Below the pieces are notes generated by a model that ran no database searches, was not told the origin of the DNA, and saw nothing but the letters and a program-made list of their open reading frames with translations. The position numbers and the translations under genes are program-made. This document shows, piece after piece, positions 1 to 15,517 of a DNA stretch of 64,000 nucleotides (within the stretch, counting starts at the first letter, position 1; every line of letters starts with the position of its first letter). The DNA comes from Syncephalis plumigaleata (lineage: Eukaryota > Zoopagomycota > Zoopagomycetes > Zoopagales > Piptocephalidaceae): positions 806,001 to 870,000 of the forward strand of contig JAIXMF010000002.1 of the NCBI GenBank assembly GCA_025201365.1. The letters run 5' to 3'.

Positions 1-1159
1 TAAATAGATAGATATACTACGCGATAATGGTGATCATAAAGATTAAAGAATACAACAATAATCACGAAGAAAATAAGGTTTGGTAAATTGCGCGTATACT
101 TGACAGCGTGCGAGTTGTATCTGCTTTTATTTTATAGTCATTTGCCCATTAGTAATAAGGAACGAATGGATGTGCAAACAAGTGTGGAATATACAGAATG
201 CTGTTGTGAATGTGAGATTCGGTGAATCGGTGAAACTTTTTGCATAAATAGCGAATGGTGCAAATGCATTCGAACGAGATACATCCAATGGTAAGTCATT
301 ACAAGTCACTTGACTGCTCATTCATCAGAATCCATCAGCGCAAGTTTGTGCCATTCTAGAACCACTCGTATACGAGTACAAACAGGTACAAACAGGTACA
401 CGCCTATCAGTAACGATGTCATCATTCGGATGGAAGTGAATGAACTAGTCGTGTAGTCGCTAGTCGTGTAGCGTGGAGTACGTAATTCGTTTGTTGTCCA
501 TACTCGATAGAGATGAACGGATGGATAGAGCAACAATGAAACGAACGAGTGAGTTAATTAATTAGCAAATAAGCGGTAATTATCACTTGGCATTCAATAG
601 AATGTATATCATTTATAGTAACTAATCATCATAATATGATTGCAATAGTACACGGAGACATCCATGTATAATACGAATAATTGTAAATAATTGTTTTAAT
701 TTGTATTTATAATTTGTAAAGTAATGGTGGAACCAATAGGAACGAAAGAGAGAGAGAGAAAGAGGAAGGGACCAGCCCTTATACAATCGAAATACGTTAT
801 GAATTAAATTAATACTGATAAATAAATGAAATAAGCCTAATAGGAATGTATAGCAAGATGAAGGCGACGTTTTTTTGTTAACAAATACAGCATGGATACT
901 ACTTCTTATGCTACTGCTACTGCTACTGCTACTACTGCTACTAATAGTACTACTATGGTAGTGCCTACACCGAGATACCAATGGCCCGGCGTATCGAGTC
1001 TAGTTGCGGATTTTGAAGACTATCAATGGTGCGCTTCGAGTAGTTACTAAGACGATTATCCGCTCGTTTTTTACGTGTAATTACTAATTAAAATACATAC
1101 ATATAATATTAGTACAATCCGTCTATTGATATCATATAATCGCAACTGATTCCCCACCA

Positions 1160-1197
<38 letters not shown>

Positions 1198-1208
1198 GAT
1201 AATAATAA
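1..1208. other. Intergenic, repeat-rich
   Basis: No convincing gene. The stretch is AT-rich with short imperfect duplications around 380-480, a CTG/CTA trinucleotide run near 905-955, and a long AAT run at about 1159-1208 just beyond the 3' end of the Rho-GEF gene. The minus-strand open frames here are low-complexity (serine runs read from the trinucleotide repeat). One small plus-strand ORF (892-1050) is listed separately. Confidence 0.6.
892..1050 (+). CDS. Small hypothetical ORF, 52 aa
   Basis: ATG at 892 to TAA at 1048. The N-terminal third is an Ala-Thr repeat from the trinucleotide run. The rest is not low complexity and contains PTPRYQWPGVSS followed by an acidic/aromatic tail. The bases just before the ATG (acaaatacag) look like a 3' splice site, so this could be a terminal exon of an unseen transcript rather than a free gene. 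I recognise no family. The repeat makes chance openness possible. Confidence 0.25.
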   Translation: MDTTSYATATATATTATNSTTMVVPTPRYQWPGVSSLVADFEDYQWCASSSY

Positions 1209-3580
1209 TTACTGCCTTCTAAACCTTGACTTACCACGCGTTTCAGAGGGAATTTGCGCTTTTAAATCGTAGATCAATCGAGCCCAATGACAAAAACTAG
1301 CATAGTCGGCGAGTCTTAACATGACACTCTCATCGTGTGTGCCCAGACGTACAATATTCTCCTGGGTAACCGGATCACTTGACTCGGGTGCTAAACGAAC
1401 GTCGGCCAGCATGATGGTACGACGATGCTCGAACTGATTCACCTCGTCCGTGGTATCGGCAAGAATAATACGATCACGAAGCAGGTAGCATTGTACGTGA
1501 TACTCGCGCACCTCATTCTGACTACGATAGAATATTTTCCCTTGATGCACCAGACGTTGTGACGGCGAGAGCACGGCATGCGTTAGACGAGTCACTCGCA
1601 TGTGCACGAGCGCTGCCTCCTCGATGCCTCCGCCTGCGCGATAGCCGGTGCACCCGTTCAAGCATTTGTTCAAGTGTGGCGTGACACTCGATGGCGTCCG
1701 GTTTGTCGAAACTATCCTCGGGACATAGCTCGCTAATCTGCGCCATGAATTGCGTGTAGCGACGTAGCTGCTCCTTTGGTGTGCCGAGAAAAGCGCGTAT
1801 ATTAACGTGACCCGCGTCTATTTCGCATGTCTTGATCGCTTTACGGAATCGACCGTCGCGGAAGCAAAGATTCTCGAATGTAGTAAGGGCGGCCGGGTAC
1901 TTGCTCAAATACTCGACATCCGCCTCGAATCCTTGACGTCTCTTCTGGAATAGACCGACCACGGCACGCACCGAGGTGGCCAGCGCCAAATTGTCAAGTG
2001 TACGCAATTTACTGAGGAAATCTCGATGGAACTCGAGTAGAATAACCACTTGGCCAAAGATACGTTCTAGCAAGTGCATACGTTCACTTCGAGTACCCGT
2101 GCCACCTGCACCAAACGTGATCCAGCGTCGTACGGCACCATAGCGTCGTTTGAGTGGCTCGTAGAAGCGATCATTCAGCGTTTCAGTCGACGTACGTAGA
2201 GCGCTTCCGCTTGAGTCTGAATCTTTAATAGATGTGCCAGACGACGACGACGCTCCTCGTTTAGCATCACTTGACCCTCGGCACTACTTTGGCGAGATTG
2301 CTGCATTTTTATCGTATTATCCACCATGGATTGGAGCGTAAATGGGAAGTGGGCGCCACCTTATTACGCGCCATCAATTGAGCTCGTCCTATGGTTAATG
2401 AACGATGTGGAGGTATCGACGGATCAATGGTTAGCTCGGAATGTGGTCGTGCCACGTCATTAGACTGGTTGGCCAATGAGGTAGGCTGTCCTTTACCGAT
2501 TGTTTTGGCATCGTCATGTCTTAGGCTAAGAAGTTCGAATTGTGTCTTGGGTCTGACGGGCAAGTTAGGTGGCGGCAATGGTTTATGCGATGGTGGTGGT
2601 GTAGCAGCCACACCAATTGAATGATGTTCAAACTGATAAGCAATCGATTGTACTTTAGAACGAGCTGGCTGCTCCTGCTGCTGCTGTTGTTGTTGTTGTT
2701 GTTGTTGCTGCTGCTGCTGCTGCTGCTGTCTTAATTGTTGCTGCTCTCGATGTGCCTGTATAATAAGATATGAATCGGATAACTTTTTACTATGTGTCTT
2801 CCCTGGGTATTCAACATGTAAAGTAGCACGGGATAAAGGAGTAGTTCGTTCTGTAACATTGTCTTCCATATTAGCCTCAGCATGATGTAACGTATTGGTG
2901 AATGGTTTCAATGACAATGGTGCAACGGTCTCTAATGCCAATTCAGTATTGGTTGACGCTGTCGTTTCAACTAAGCAATGGGTTGATTTTGATTTTAAAT
3001 GCAAACGATAGTTACTCTTAGGCATGCTACCCGCACTAACCGGGCATGCTACCCGCACTAACCGGTATACTGCATGTCGTTTGCATTGATTGCTCATCGC
3101 TGTTGGCGCTATTGCACTAGTAACACTGCTGTTCTCGCAAGATGATGCAACTACCGTGGTAGGCTTACTCGATGCTGCCACTGTCAATGAAGCAGATTTA
3201 CTATGGGCCGTACGACTAGAGGGTGGCGTCAATAATTGAGCATTTTTCTCGACAAGACGCGACAACTCCTCCAGATGCGCTTCATCCGATGAATTCGTCA
3301 ATGGAACGGGTTGACGCAGTGAAGCACGAATCTGATTACCGGGATACTCGAACGAATTATCCATACTACTACCGCTATCCGCACGACGATGTCGATATTT
3401 CGCACCGACAATAGAGGCGGATGACTTGCGATGTCCTAGCTTTGTATCGCTAGGCGAACAATGCGCACCATCTATCGATTGATCGGACATTAAATTGGTG
3501 GATTGAATGGTAGTTGAATTGTATCGAGAAACAACAGATGATGCACTAGTTAATGTTGCAAGTGACTCGGTATTCATCAA
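1209..3580 (-). CDS. Rho guanine nucleotide exchange factor (DH-PH)
   Basis: A Dbl-family exchange factor that would load GTP onto Rho/Cdc42-type GTPases and control polarity and actin. The N-terminal ~420 residues are Ser/Pro-rich and disordered, with a polyglutamine tract at 2672-2748 and a proline-rich patch (PPPSHKPLPPPNLPVRPK) that could bind SH3 domains. The DH domain follows (about 2270-1640): an EALYVRRLKR helix, then NDRFYEPLKRRYG, LLEFHRDFLSKLRTL, and the conserved-region-3-like FLGTPKEQLRRYTQFM. The PH domain is 1209-1620 (LVHQGKIFYRS; terminal helix FCHWARLIYDLKAQI). The reading frame changes near 2325, 2185 and 1640. The first two look like one missing base each and the third like one extra base, while homology continues across all of them, so I read this as one gene with sequence errors. 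An exact 22-bp tandem repeat lies at 3021-3064. Start chosen at the first ATG of the long frame (3580). No introns are required. Confidence 0.85.
2672..2748 (-). repeat. Polyglutamine-encoding CAG/CAA tract
   Basis: Mixed CTG/TTG triplets on the plus strand, so glutamine codons (CAG and CAA interspersed) in the minus-strand Rho-GEF frame. Roughly 20 consecutive Gln flanked by further Gln-rich sequence. The codon mixing suggests an older, fairly stable tract rather than a pure expanding CAG repeat. Confidence 0.9.
3021..3064. repeat. Exact 22-bp tandem duplication in coding sequence
   Basis: Two identical 22-bp copies, 3021-3042 and 3043-3064, beginning GGCATGCTACCC. They lie inside the Rho-GEF N-terminal frame. 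As 22 is not a multiple of three, the second copy is read in a different frame from the first, yet the ORF stays open on both sides. Confidence 0.9.
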
Positions 3581-4953
3581 AATAATTAACGTATCAATGT
3601 ATGTATATATGTGTAGATACGTGTACGTGTGTAAAGGGCTTATTAGCCACGAGGTAACTGGTCAATAAAGTAATATTGCCCAGATAATAGTAATAGTAAT
3701 AGTAATAAGAGTAATAAAGGTAGTGCAAACGCAAAAGTTAACAGTCCTCCAAAGCCGGTTGAAAGACGTTCAAAAAGCAGTAAGAATAATCTTATAACAT
3801 ATATATAATGAAAATTGATCAATATTGAGGTGAATAAGTAAGCGAATGAGTGAGTGATGAGTGAGTGAGTGGATGAGAGCACGTTCAATCAACAGTAGAA
3901 ATGCTAGTGATAATCCACTTAGTATGAAGAATAGCAAGGATTTACGCAAATATAGCGCGTTTACTCGGCAAATAACAAGGAAATGCAAAAAGAAGAAGAG
4001 AATGGATGGGCGTATGCAGATATGTGTGCGCGTATGTATATGTATGTATGTGTGTGTGTGCGTACGTTGAATGTGTGTAGCGAGACGACCAAGCGTGGAA
4101 CATGTAATAGAGAAAGGAAGAGAGGAAGAGAGGAAGCACGAGCAGTGTGATGCTTCTATAAGTATAAATGTGTGACAATAGTACGCACATACACACATAC
4201 ACATACACATATAGAAATAGAGAGAGAGAGAGAGGAAAATGTACATCTTAGTAGAAACGCATGCTGTATTTTTAGCCATTCGTATGTCTGGGATGGCAAG
4301 GTAGCATTATAGACACACACACACACACACATGTTCTGGTATAACCATGGATATGATGCTCAGGGAGAGATACACCGGTTACAAAGCGCAGAACAGGTAA
4401 CGGAGACAAAGGAGACACGGGCTTGTAACCAGTTAAAACATCGTACACCTCGAGTTAGCCAAGTAGCATCATAAGCCGAATAATGGTTGAGGAGTCGTCT
4501 AGCCGTTGACTGAATAGATAAAATTGACCAGACAGCGCGAGTAAGATAGGGTTCATACACAGTTATAAATACGATCACATTATTGAGCATGACGAAGAAG
4601 AAGCAATACATCCATTTAACCGTTGTATCACTGTTATACAAGGTTTTTCCTCCTGACTAACGCAGTTGACCTTTTACTTTTACTAATAAATAACAGCTAT
4701 GATAATGTCATTGTAGCAAGATTACAATGGTATAAATAAATGAGTTTATGATGCAGTCATCAAGTAAATTGAATAAAAATATAAAATGATAATAATACGA
4801 TAATCATCAAAGTTACAACGCCAATTGAAAGAGAAACAACACACTAGAGGAGCTCAGTTGAATATTCAACTCTCTCTTTCTCTAGTAGATTGTACCTGGC
4901 GTATTTGAATAGAATAGAATAGAATAAGATAAAAGAAAGAAAAACAAAGATAT
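3581..4953. other. Intergenic, microsatellites
   Basis: Upstream of the Rho-GEF and downstream of the SxIP gene. It contains TAATAG-type runs (~3690-3715), GT/TG-rich tracts (~4020-4070), an AC dinucleotide run (~4314-4331) and GA-rich stretches. Open frames across it are mostly repeat shadows. A 93-codon minus-strand frame at 4360-4641, hydrophobic at its N-terminus, is not repetitive but I recognise nothing in it. Confidence 0.55.
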
Positions 4954-7900
4954 CTAGGCATCTACATAATTGTCATCATCACCTACTTCACCATCAATCA
5001 CTAGAATATTATTATCTAGATGACTGTTACGATGATGATAATGTTGCGGATGCATTGGTTTACCGGCACCATTCGGCATTGCGATACCATTTGCTGAATT
5101 GGCCGCCATCACCGAGGTATTAAGCAGTTCGTTGGCGAAACGACGCAACCGTTGCACCTCCTCCATGAGCACTCTTCGCTCCTCCATTAGCGAGCGTATT
5201 GCCTTATAGGCCTGTGCGGATACCCCATCAAATTTAGCGCGTGCCTGTGTCATGGCAGTCTCGAGACGTTCCCGATCTCTGCGCTCGATTCGCAACAACT
5301 CCTCGGCATCCTCGAGTCTTTCGCGTAAATCCGTTTGTTGCGACATGAGCACATTAATGGCCAGCTTACTACCCTCACTATCCATAGTACTAGTCGTGGT
5401 ATTACTATTGAAATCGTCGTAATCGTCCTCCGCGTCGAATCCACTTTCCAGCAATAGACTAGTAACGCTACTATTATTGCTAGCGTTGTTATCCGAGAGT
5501 AATCGACGGTGTCGACGAGCCAATGCCATTAACGGAGAATTGGCCAGTGTGTTGTTACGTGCAGTGCCGTTGTTAGCCGTTGGCTGCTTGATGGTTTGCG
5601 TAGACATGTCTGTTTTAGCCGGTGGCGGCGGTTTAGGCGCTAGTGCATCCATGGCAATTACCATGTCGGGTTTCAAGCAGCTTGCACTCGTTTGCACTTG
5701 TGCATGTCTAACGGAACGACGTGATGTACGCACCATGCCTAGGAACTCGTTCATTGTCGACGTCGACGACTGGTAGGCCGGTGGTGGTGACATGGATCGA
5801 TCAATGTCGCTACTACTATTGTCGTCGCTCTGATCGTACATATGCAGTGTACGATCATTGCCGTTACAACTAATGGACGTGTCAATCGCCGACACGGTAG
5901 TGAATTGAGACGAGTGCGATTGTAGGAAACGACGCTCACATTGCACGCACAATCCGTGTAGATCTGCTTGCACGCCAACGGTTTTTCGCCTCGTGGATGC
6001 AACGGAGGGGGCCTTTAACGAGCTAATACCCGCGCCCTTCGCCTTAGTAGGGATAGATGTCTCCAGTGTAATGGAGATATCATCATCATCATCCAGATTA
6101 CTATCGTTGACATCGCTATCATCTTCACCGCCAAGGGAGTCACACTCGTCCGCCTGTTCCGTTGCCGCTTTACTCGGAATCTTCATTGCCTCATCGATTA
6201 AATCGTCCGTACGTGAGAATTGTACTTTACGCTTGCGTTTATACGCATCCTCTAGACGAATATCACCATAGGACGCCTGGAATGCCGCGATACGTGAACT
6301 GGCCGACATACCACCGCCATCCGGTCGTTGTAGGAATGCCGCTAGAGCAGCAGAGAATTCCGACTGGAACGACGTTAATGACTTGCCCACCGGCGACAAT
6401 GGCGCCTCCATATTGGCCGTGGCAATGGGCGGCGTACTCACGCCTGACGGGGACTGAGGTGCTAGAACAGGTGATCCTGATGGCGAATTAGGTGCCGGTC
6501 CATTCGTGCCAATACCAATGGTGGTGGGAATGGACAGGAGTGCGTTCTTGGCAGCATTCGTGGCCGCCATCATCTCCAATGATTGCCTGCCCTGACCATG
6601 GTCAGTGGGCAATAATGCGGGTTTCTCCGGAATATCCGCTCGATTACGTAGGGCACTGGGTGGACGTGTACGTAATTGCGGTTGACCCGGTAGTCCTGGC
6701 ATGAGTGCTACGAACTTACGTCGTAACCGCCAACTGCCACTACGATGTGCCGGTGACATGGGACGTGCTATCTGTGATGACGGATTTGGAATACCGGACG
6801 GTGTAGGAATACCAGTAGCGGCAGCGGCAGCAGCAGAGTTTTTATTATTGGTATTGGTATTTGTAGCGTTGATCTCCTGTAAACGTGGAATGCTACCCGG
6901 TGCCGGTGAAGCCGTGCGTATAGGCTGCTTCTTTTTACGACGAAAGAAGAGACCGCGACGCTTCTTTACGGGTGTTTGTGCCCGTGACGGTGGACGTGGT
7001 GCTGCCATACCGTAATCCTGTGGCCCGGTCGTCCTAAGAAAGTCGGCCAGCGTTTGTGTGGCTGTTCTACGTCGCATCTGATCCACGCCGGCTACACCGC
7101 CTGTCACCGCCATTACTTCCTCGTCCTCATAGGAATCATCCGATACATTACCGTTCTTCTCCTCTCTAGTGATGGTAAGAGGACTTTTGGGCACCATACC
7201 ACTACTACCCGCACTACTAGTACGTGCAATGCGAATGTCACTCGTTTCTCTTGTTTCATTGCCACCATCCATACTCTTTTTGTAATTATGATTGATGTTT
7301 GATTTGTCATTACTAGTGTTGCTGACATTGTTATCTGATGTTGTAGTGCTATTAGTTACCGTAGTTGCCGTAGATGTGGTGGTTGTGTTCGTCTTTGTCG
7401 CATTATTCAACAACAATTTACTCGTATCGGAAGGTGTGAACAAATCCATCAATTGACCTTGAGTGGCAGCTGATGTTACAGTGGCAGCAGGTACCGCGGT
7501 TAACCCATTAAGACCCGAATCTACTGAACCTTACGCAATGGCGTTGGAATACGTGAATTATTCGATACTGATGCGGCTGCCGCTACTGCATTGGCCATGG
7601 CTGCTGCCTGTATACTATTAAGCGAACCCGTCATGGTTAATGATGGACGACGTCCCTCAGCCCTCGGTAAAGTTGAGGCACCATGTGTCGGTCGTGGCAA
7701 GCCAGTGGGTCGATGCATCTGTGTAGGCGTACTACTTCGACTTGGCACGGGTATACCACTTGGCCGTGACTGTTACATGTCAATATACGTAACAGCAATC
7801 GTAGTAGTAATCGTAGTAGACAATATGCGAGGAAGATCAATGTAGAAATAGTCACCATCATTCGGTTACACCAAGTTAGTTAATGAGTCTCATTCGTACG

Positions 7901-7972
7901 TGTATCTCTAATGCTGGTAACAGAGATATATAAAGAATCACCATAATAACTTACCTCTCGTGGAGTTGCCAT
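4954..7972 (-). CDS. Large disordered SxIP-rich protein with C-terminal coiled coil
   Basis: About 945 residues. Exon 1 is only six codons (7955-7972, ATGGCAACTCCACGAGAG) followed by a GTAAGT donor; exon 2 starts at 7769 after TAACAG. A one-base break near 7527 (AAGGTT, probably AAGGGTT) separates the first ~80 codons from the main frame; the real frame continues upstream of the ATG at 7449. Visible features: repeated S/T-x-I-P tetrapeptides (SGIP and SRIP in the first ~80 residues; TGIPTPSGIP in the main frame) in Ser/Pro/Arg-rich sequence; a basic cluster KKRRGLFFRRKKK; acidic Asp runs; and a C-terminal coiled coil (~5110-5340) containing RERLEDAEELLRIERRDRER. Clustered SxIP motifs beside basic residues are the known EB1-binding signature of microtubule plus-end-tracking proteins. 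A +TIP or cortical microtubule role is therefore my inference; I recognise no named family. Confidence 0.75.
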
Positions 7973-9252
7973 AACTAGGAGACAATTCGATTGCTATTAT
8001 TATTTTTCTTTTCCAATGGAATAGTTTTATGCACAATAGGTGATAAGGCGACTCTCGGTAATAAACGCTGGAATGTGCAAGTTCAAGATCAGAGTAGAAA
8101 CAAAATGCCGTTACGTCAAGATGATGATCAAACTACAAAAAGACGACTAATCAATAGACAACCACGGCCGTGTTAATATTAAAGGATAAGAAGTTGAAAT
8201 AAAGGTAAAATATTATGCGACAAAATGAATAGCGACGTTTGGTTGTTGTTGTTGTTGCTGTCACTGCTACCAGCATTCAATGTTGGTTATTGACACGATG
8301 ACTAGGGTTGCTATTGTGGTTGCTATTGTGGTGGTATGTCAACTAAGGTAAAAGCAATTATTAGACAAAAGTAACGGATATAAAAGCTGGAGAAAGAAGA
8401 AGTAGAAGTGGAAGAAGTGAAGGAAGAAGCGATACTGAAATAGCGCGTGCGTGTATTCCTCAAGTACGCCTTGCACTTGACGACTTGGTTATTCGTCAGC
8501 GTGCTTATCGCTTTAAAGTAGCAAAGGAACAGGTACACACACACAGAGAGACGGAGAGAGAGAGGCAAGTGGAGGAGTGTGCGTGCTTTCTACCATAAAA
8601 AAATGGCAATGGATGTGAGGAGATGTGATTATTGACAAGTGTGTCTGTCTGTCTGCGTGTCTGTGTCTGCTTGTCGGTGTGAATGAATAAAATGGGGGAA
8701 TAAACGGAGATGATGAGCGAGACGTCGGAGATGTATAGTATAAAATGTATATTGCCCTAACATAAAGGAATCAACAATGGACCTACACTGTTATATTCAA
8801 TCACAATCATACAAAATACGATTAAACAGTAGCAATTATAAAAGCGTTTAGAACAATAACAAGTATAATGGTGGTTGTAGCTATTATTATATAAAAGTAA
8901 TTGAACAAACAAATAGAACAAAAAGCTAAACGATAATGCCAGTGGTAACAGCGGTGATACAGCAGTAGTCGATGTGTGACATCCCTTTAATACGCCAACC
9001 TAACCTGTTTGGCTCGCTGTTATATTGTCTAAAGCCGTCAATCATCGAATGACAAGTTCAAGTCAGCCTGAATGATCATGCTTCAATAACAATAACAATA
9101 ACAATAACAATAGATTGCATTCCTTATTATGCATGTCAAATAAAGATAATCAGTATTAATAGGAGTATAATTACAACTACTATCAACGTGAGCTTTTTCT
9201 TTTTTAATATTATTTCATTGTATACTGCTACTATTACAACTACTTCCATATT
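7973..9252. other. Intergenic between divergent genes
   Basis: Shared upstream region of the SxIP gene (minus) and the TCAIM-like gene (plus). It holds GTTGTT runs (~8243), purine-rich AGAAG runs (~8390-8430), AC/GA repeats near 8535-8565, TCTG/TGTC repeats at 8640-8680 and an AACAAT run at 9087-9113. No convincing additional gene. Confidence 0.6.
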
Positions 9253-10185
9253 ATGTCTAATCCACGAAAACTATTAGCGCAATCGGTAAAGCAACACTTG
9301 CGTCGCTTGCTATTTCGCGTTCATCCTGACTATTTTCAAAATACACTACACAAGAAATACGTTAATGAATCGTCATTGCAGCAATTGCAACAGCTACTTG
9401 CTCCTGCTCTTGCGTCCTCTCCTTTTCCTTCAACTACCTCCTCTAATACCTCCTTAACGACATCGAGTGTATCAGTTACATTTCATGTACGCGATATGAA
9501 TACACTTCCAGCAACTGCTAAGCAAACAAAGGAGGCTAAGCAGCATGATTCGATACAGGCGCATTTTACATCATCGGCAACATCCTATCAAATAGTGTCA
9601 ACTTTCTTTGACTTATGTCGGAAAGCGGATATTACACCAACGAATGAAGCGATAAGCTTACTCGATACACTAAAGACAACCGATACTGATAATAATACAG
9701 CAGCATCATCAAAAGGTCATCGTAAACATGCTGCATTAACAATTCGACAAGAATTTGAACGTGGACTACGCGCTCACATGACAACTGGTACCACACCATT
9801 GGGAAATGATCGATCATCGAATGATTCACTAGTAGATCTACTGCAAATATACATTCTACCTGAGATATCCACTGAACAGGCAACAATAGCTTATCAGCGT
9901 CTTGGTCAATTTATTAAAGAGTATCCGTATCAAATAGCTAACAGCAATGACATTATTCATCATCAATGGTGGCAATTACCTATTCTAGTTGGATCTGCTT
10001 ATACACGAGATCGACCAGGATTTATTTGTGTTCCATTTGATTTGAATTATACAGGTAATCAAATGATAATATTGACTAAATAGTTGATTAGTATTGCTAA
10101 TTAGATTCATTTAGATTTCAAACAATATCTAATGGAACATGGTAATGATATACGTAACGAGTCAACGTATCGACAATCTAAATAA
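9253..10185 (+). CDS. TCAIM-like DUF4460-type mitochondrial protein
   Basis: 290 residues in two exons: 9253-10054, an intron of 60 bp (gtaatc...tttag, 10055-10114), and 10115-10185. Splicing replaces a short unspliced tail with DFKQYLMEHGNDIRNESTY... and a TAA at 10183. The N-terminus has LRRLLFRVHPDYF (residues 16-28, HPD at 24-26), then NESSLQQLQQLL. This is the diagnostic start of the DUF4460 domain of TCAIM (T-cell activation inhibitor, mitochondrial). The first 20 residues are basic and amphipathic, as for a mitochondrial presequence. The C-terminal half (QLPILVGSAYTRDRPGFICVP) would correspond to the DUF4461 part, but the protein is clearly shorter than the animal one. Molecular function is unknown. 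It is convergent with the ubiquitin protease gene 137 bp away. Confidence 0.75.
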
Positions 10186-10322
10186 TGTAATGGTGGTCAT
10201 CATTATAAAGTGCTTACACGTATAAATAATGATATCTGTACAATAATAGTTAACGCATAGATAAGATTAGATTGGTAATATAATTTATTACATATATTTT
10301 GATAAAATAAACATGCTACGAA

Positions 10323-14307
<3,985 letters not shown>

Positions 14308-15517
14308 GTTTCCTTATTAGACTATATGCTCGTTGCTACTACAAGCAATCCACTTGCTATAGACTGCAAACTCAGCACAGACTGTTAGGCAGGAATAGTA
14401 CAGGTATATATAAATATAAGCGTGCAAGGCTTAACAACAAAGCAAGTGATGTGTAGTCGTATGTATGTATATATGCACAGATGTAGGGAAAATAAAGGGA
14501 AGAAGACAACAATGGCATTTATGAAATCACATTCGACTGTCCTCTAAACTGACATCATCGCCTACTATTTCAAAAAACATGTCACGTTGCCATATTGGAT
14601 ATCCGATACCATTCAATAGCATCAGCTTGTTCATAATACGAGGGAATAGCATTGTTATCAGTAAGAACACGACAGGTTAACACATTAATATATTGCACAT
14701 TTCATATACTATTCTCTCTATCAATTTAGAATATTTACAAGTACTCTATTAGGAATCTAAGGCTAGTTAACATTAATAAACAAATCATCGTGTTACTACT
14801 GATCACCATTAATGTCATTAATGTTATAATACGATGCTAATGTAATAAAATCAGTTACACTAGTATCTTATCAATACAGCAACTAATTAGTGTAGTAGCA
14901 AGTACGAAACAATTGTTGTTCTAATGACCATGTAGGAGTAATATAATCTGAGTTTTTTAGTTTGTTATTGTTTACTCAGCAGTGCATCCATCTATTACGG
15001 TGGGTTTGACTAAATGGCACTATGATCATTAAAAGTGATTTGGAATAACTAGCAATACAATGCAATCCAATGCAATAGTTTAGTGATAATCAGCTAGATT
15101 GAAGTTCGTATAATACTCCCTCTCCATCCATGTAAATAATATGTATATTTCTATCTATCTATCTATCTATCTATCGAATAGCATGTGAATAATCAAGCTC
15201 GATGGCTATCTCTAGTCTCAATCCATGTCTACCAATCGGAAGATGGCAGCTAGGCTGTATCTCTCTTTTTCTTCCTTTGACGCAACATGTATCTATGATG
15301 CAAAATTAAGCTCGGACGGTTGTACCATGTCTCACTTGGACGTTAATGAATAAAAAGGACGCTCCAGCAAGCGCTGTCTTACTCGCTTCTATCACATTAA
15401 CCTTTCGTTTTCTTTTTCTTTTTTGTATTGGCGAGCACTACCTTGCCTGTAAATACGCACGTCATAACTTTTTGTTAAGCACAAATACTCGGAGAACATT
15501 TAGGAAGCAGCAACGTC
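14308..15517. other. Intergenic, with a possible small minus-strand ORF
   Basis: AT-rich. A minus-strand stretch at 14525-14650 is open in two frames: one gives a 41-residue peptide ending in MFFEIVGDDVSLEDSRM, the other contains YYEQADAIEWYRISNM. I cannot tell whether either is a terminal exon. A TATC tetranucleotide run lies at ~15153-15175. TTTTCTTTTT tracts occur upstream of the zinc-finger gene. No other gene seen. Confidence 0.45.

Noticed and set aside
622-981. 119-codon minus-strand ORF with a serine run
   Set aside because: Shadow of the CTG/CTA trinucleotide repeat; no other protein-like feature.
1650-1669. A 20-base microintron in the Rho-GEF between DH and PH
   Set aside because: GT and AG are present, but removing it does not give the PH frame.
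3770-4279. 169-codon minus-strand hydrophobic ORF
   Set aside because: Composed of GT/TA/GA microsatellite translations with Leu/Ser/His/Tyr runs; no homology-like blocks.
5477-7302. Series of plus-strand ORFs of 70-109 codons
   Set aside because: They lie antisense to the SxIP-protein exon and mirror its codon periodicity.
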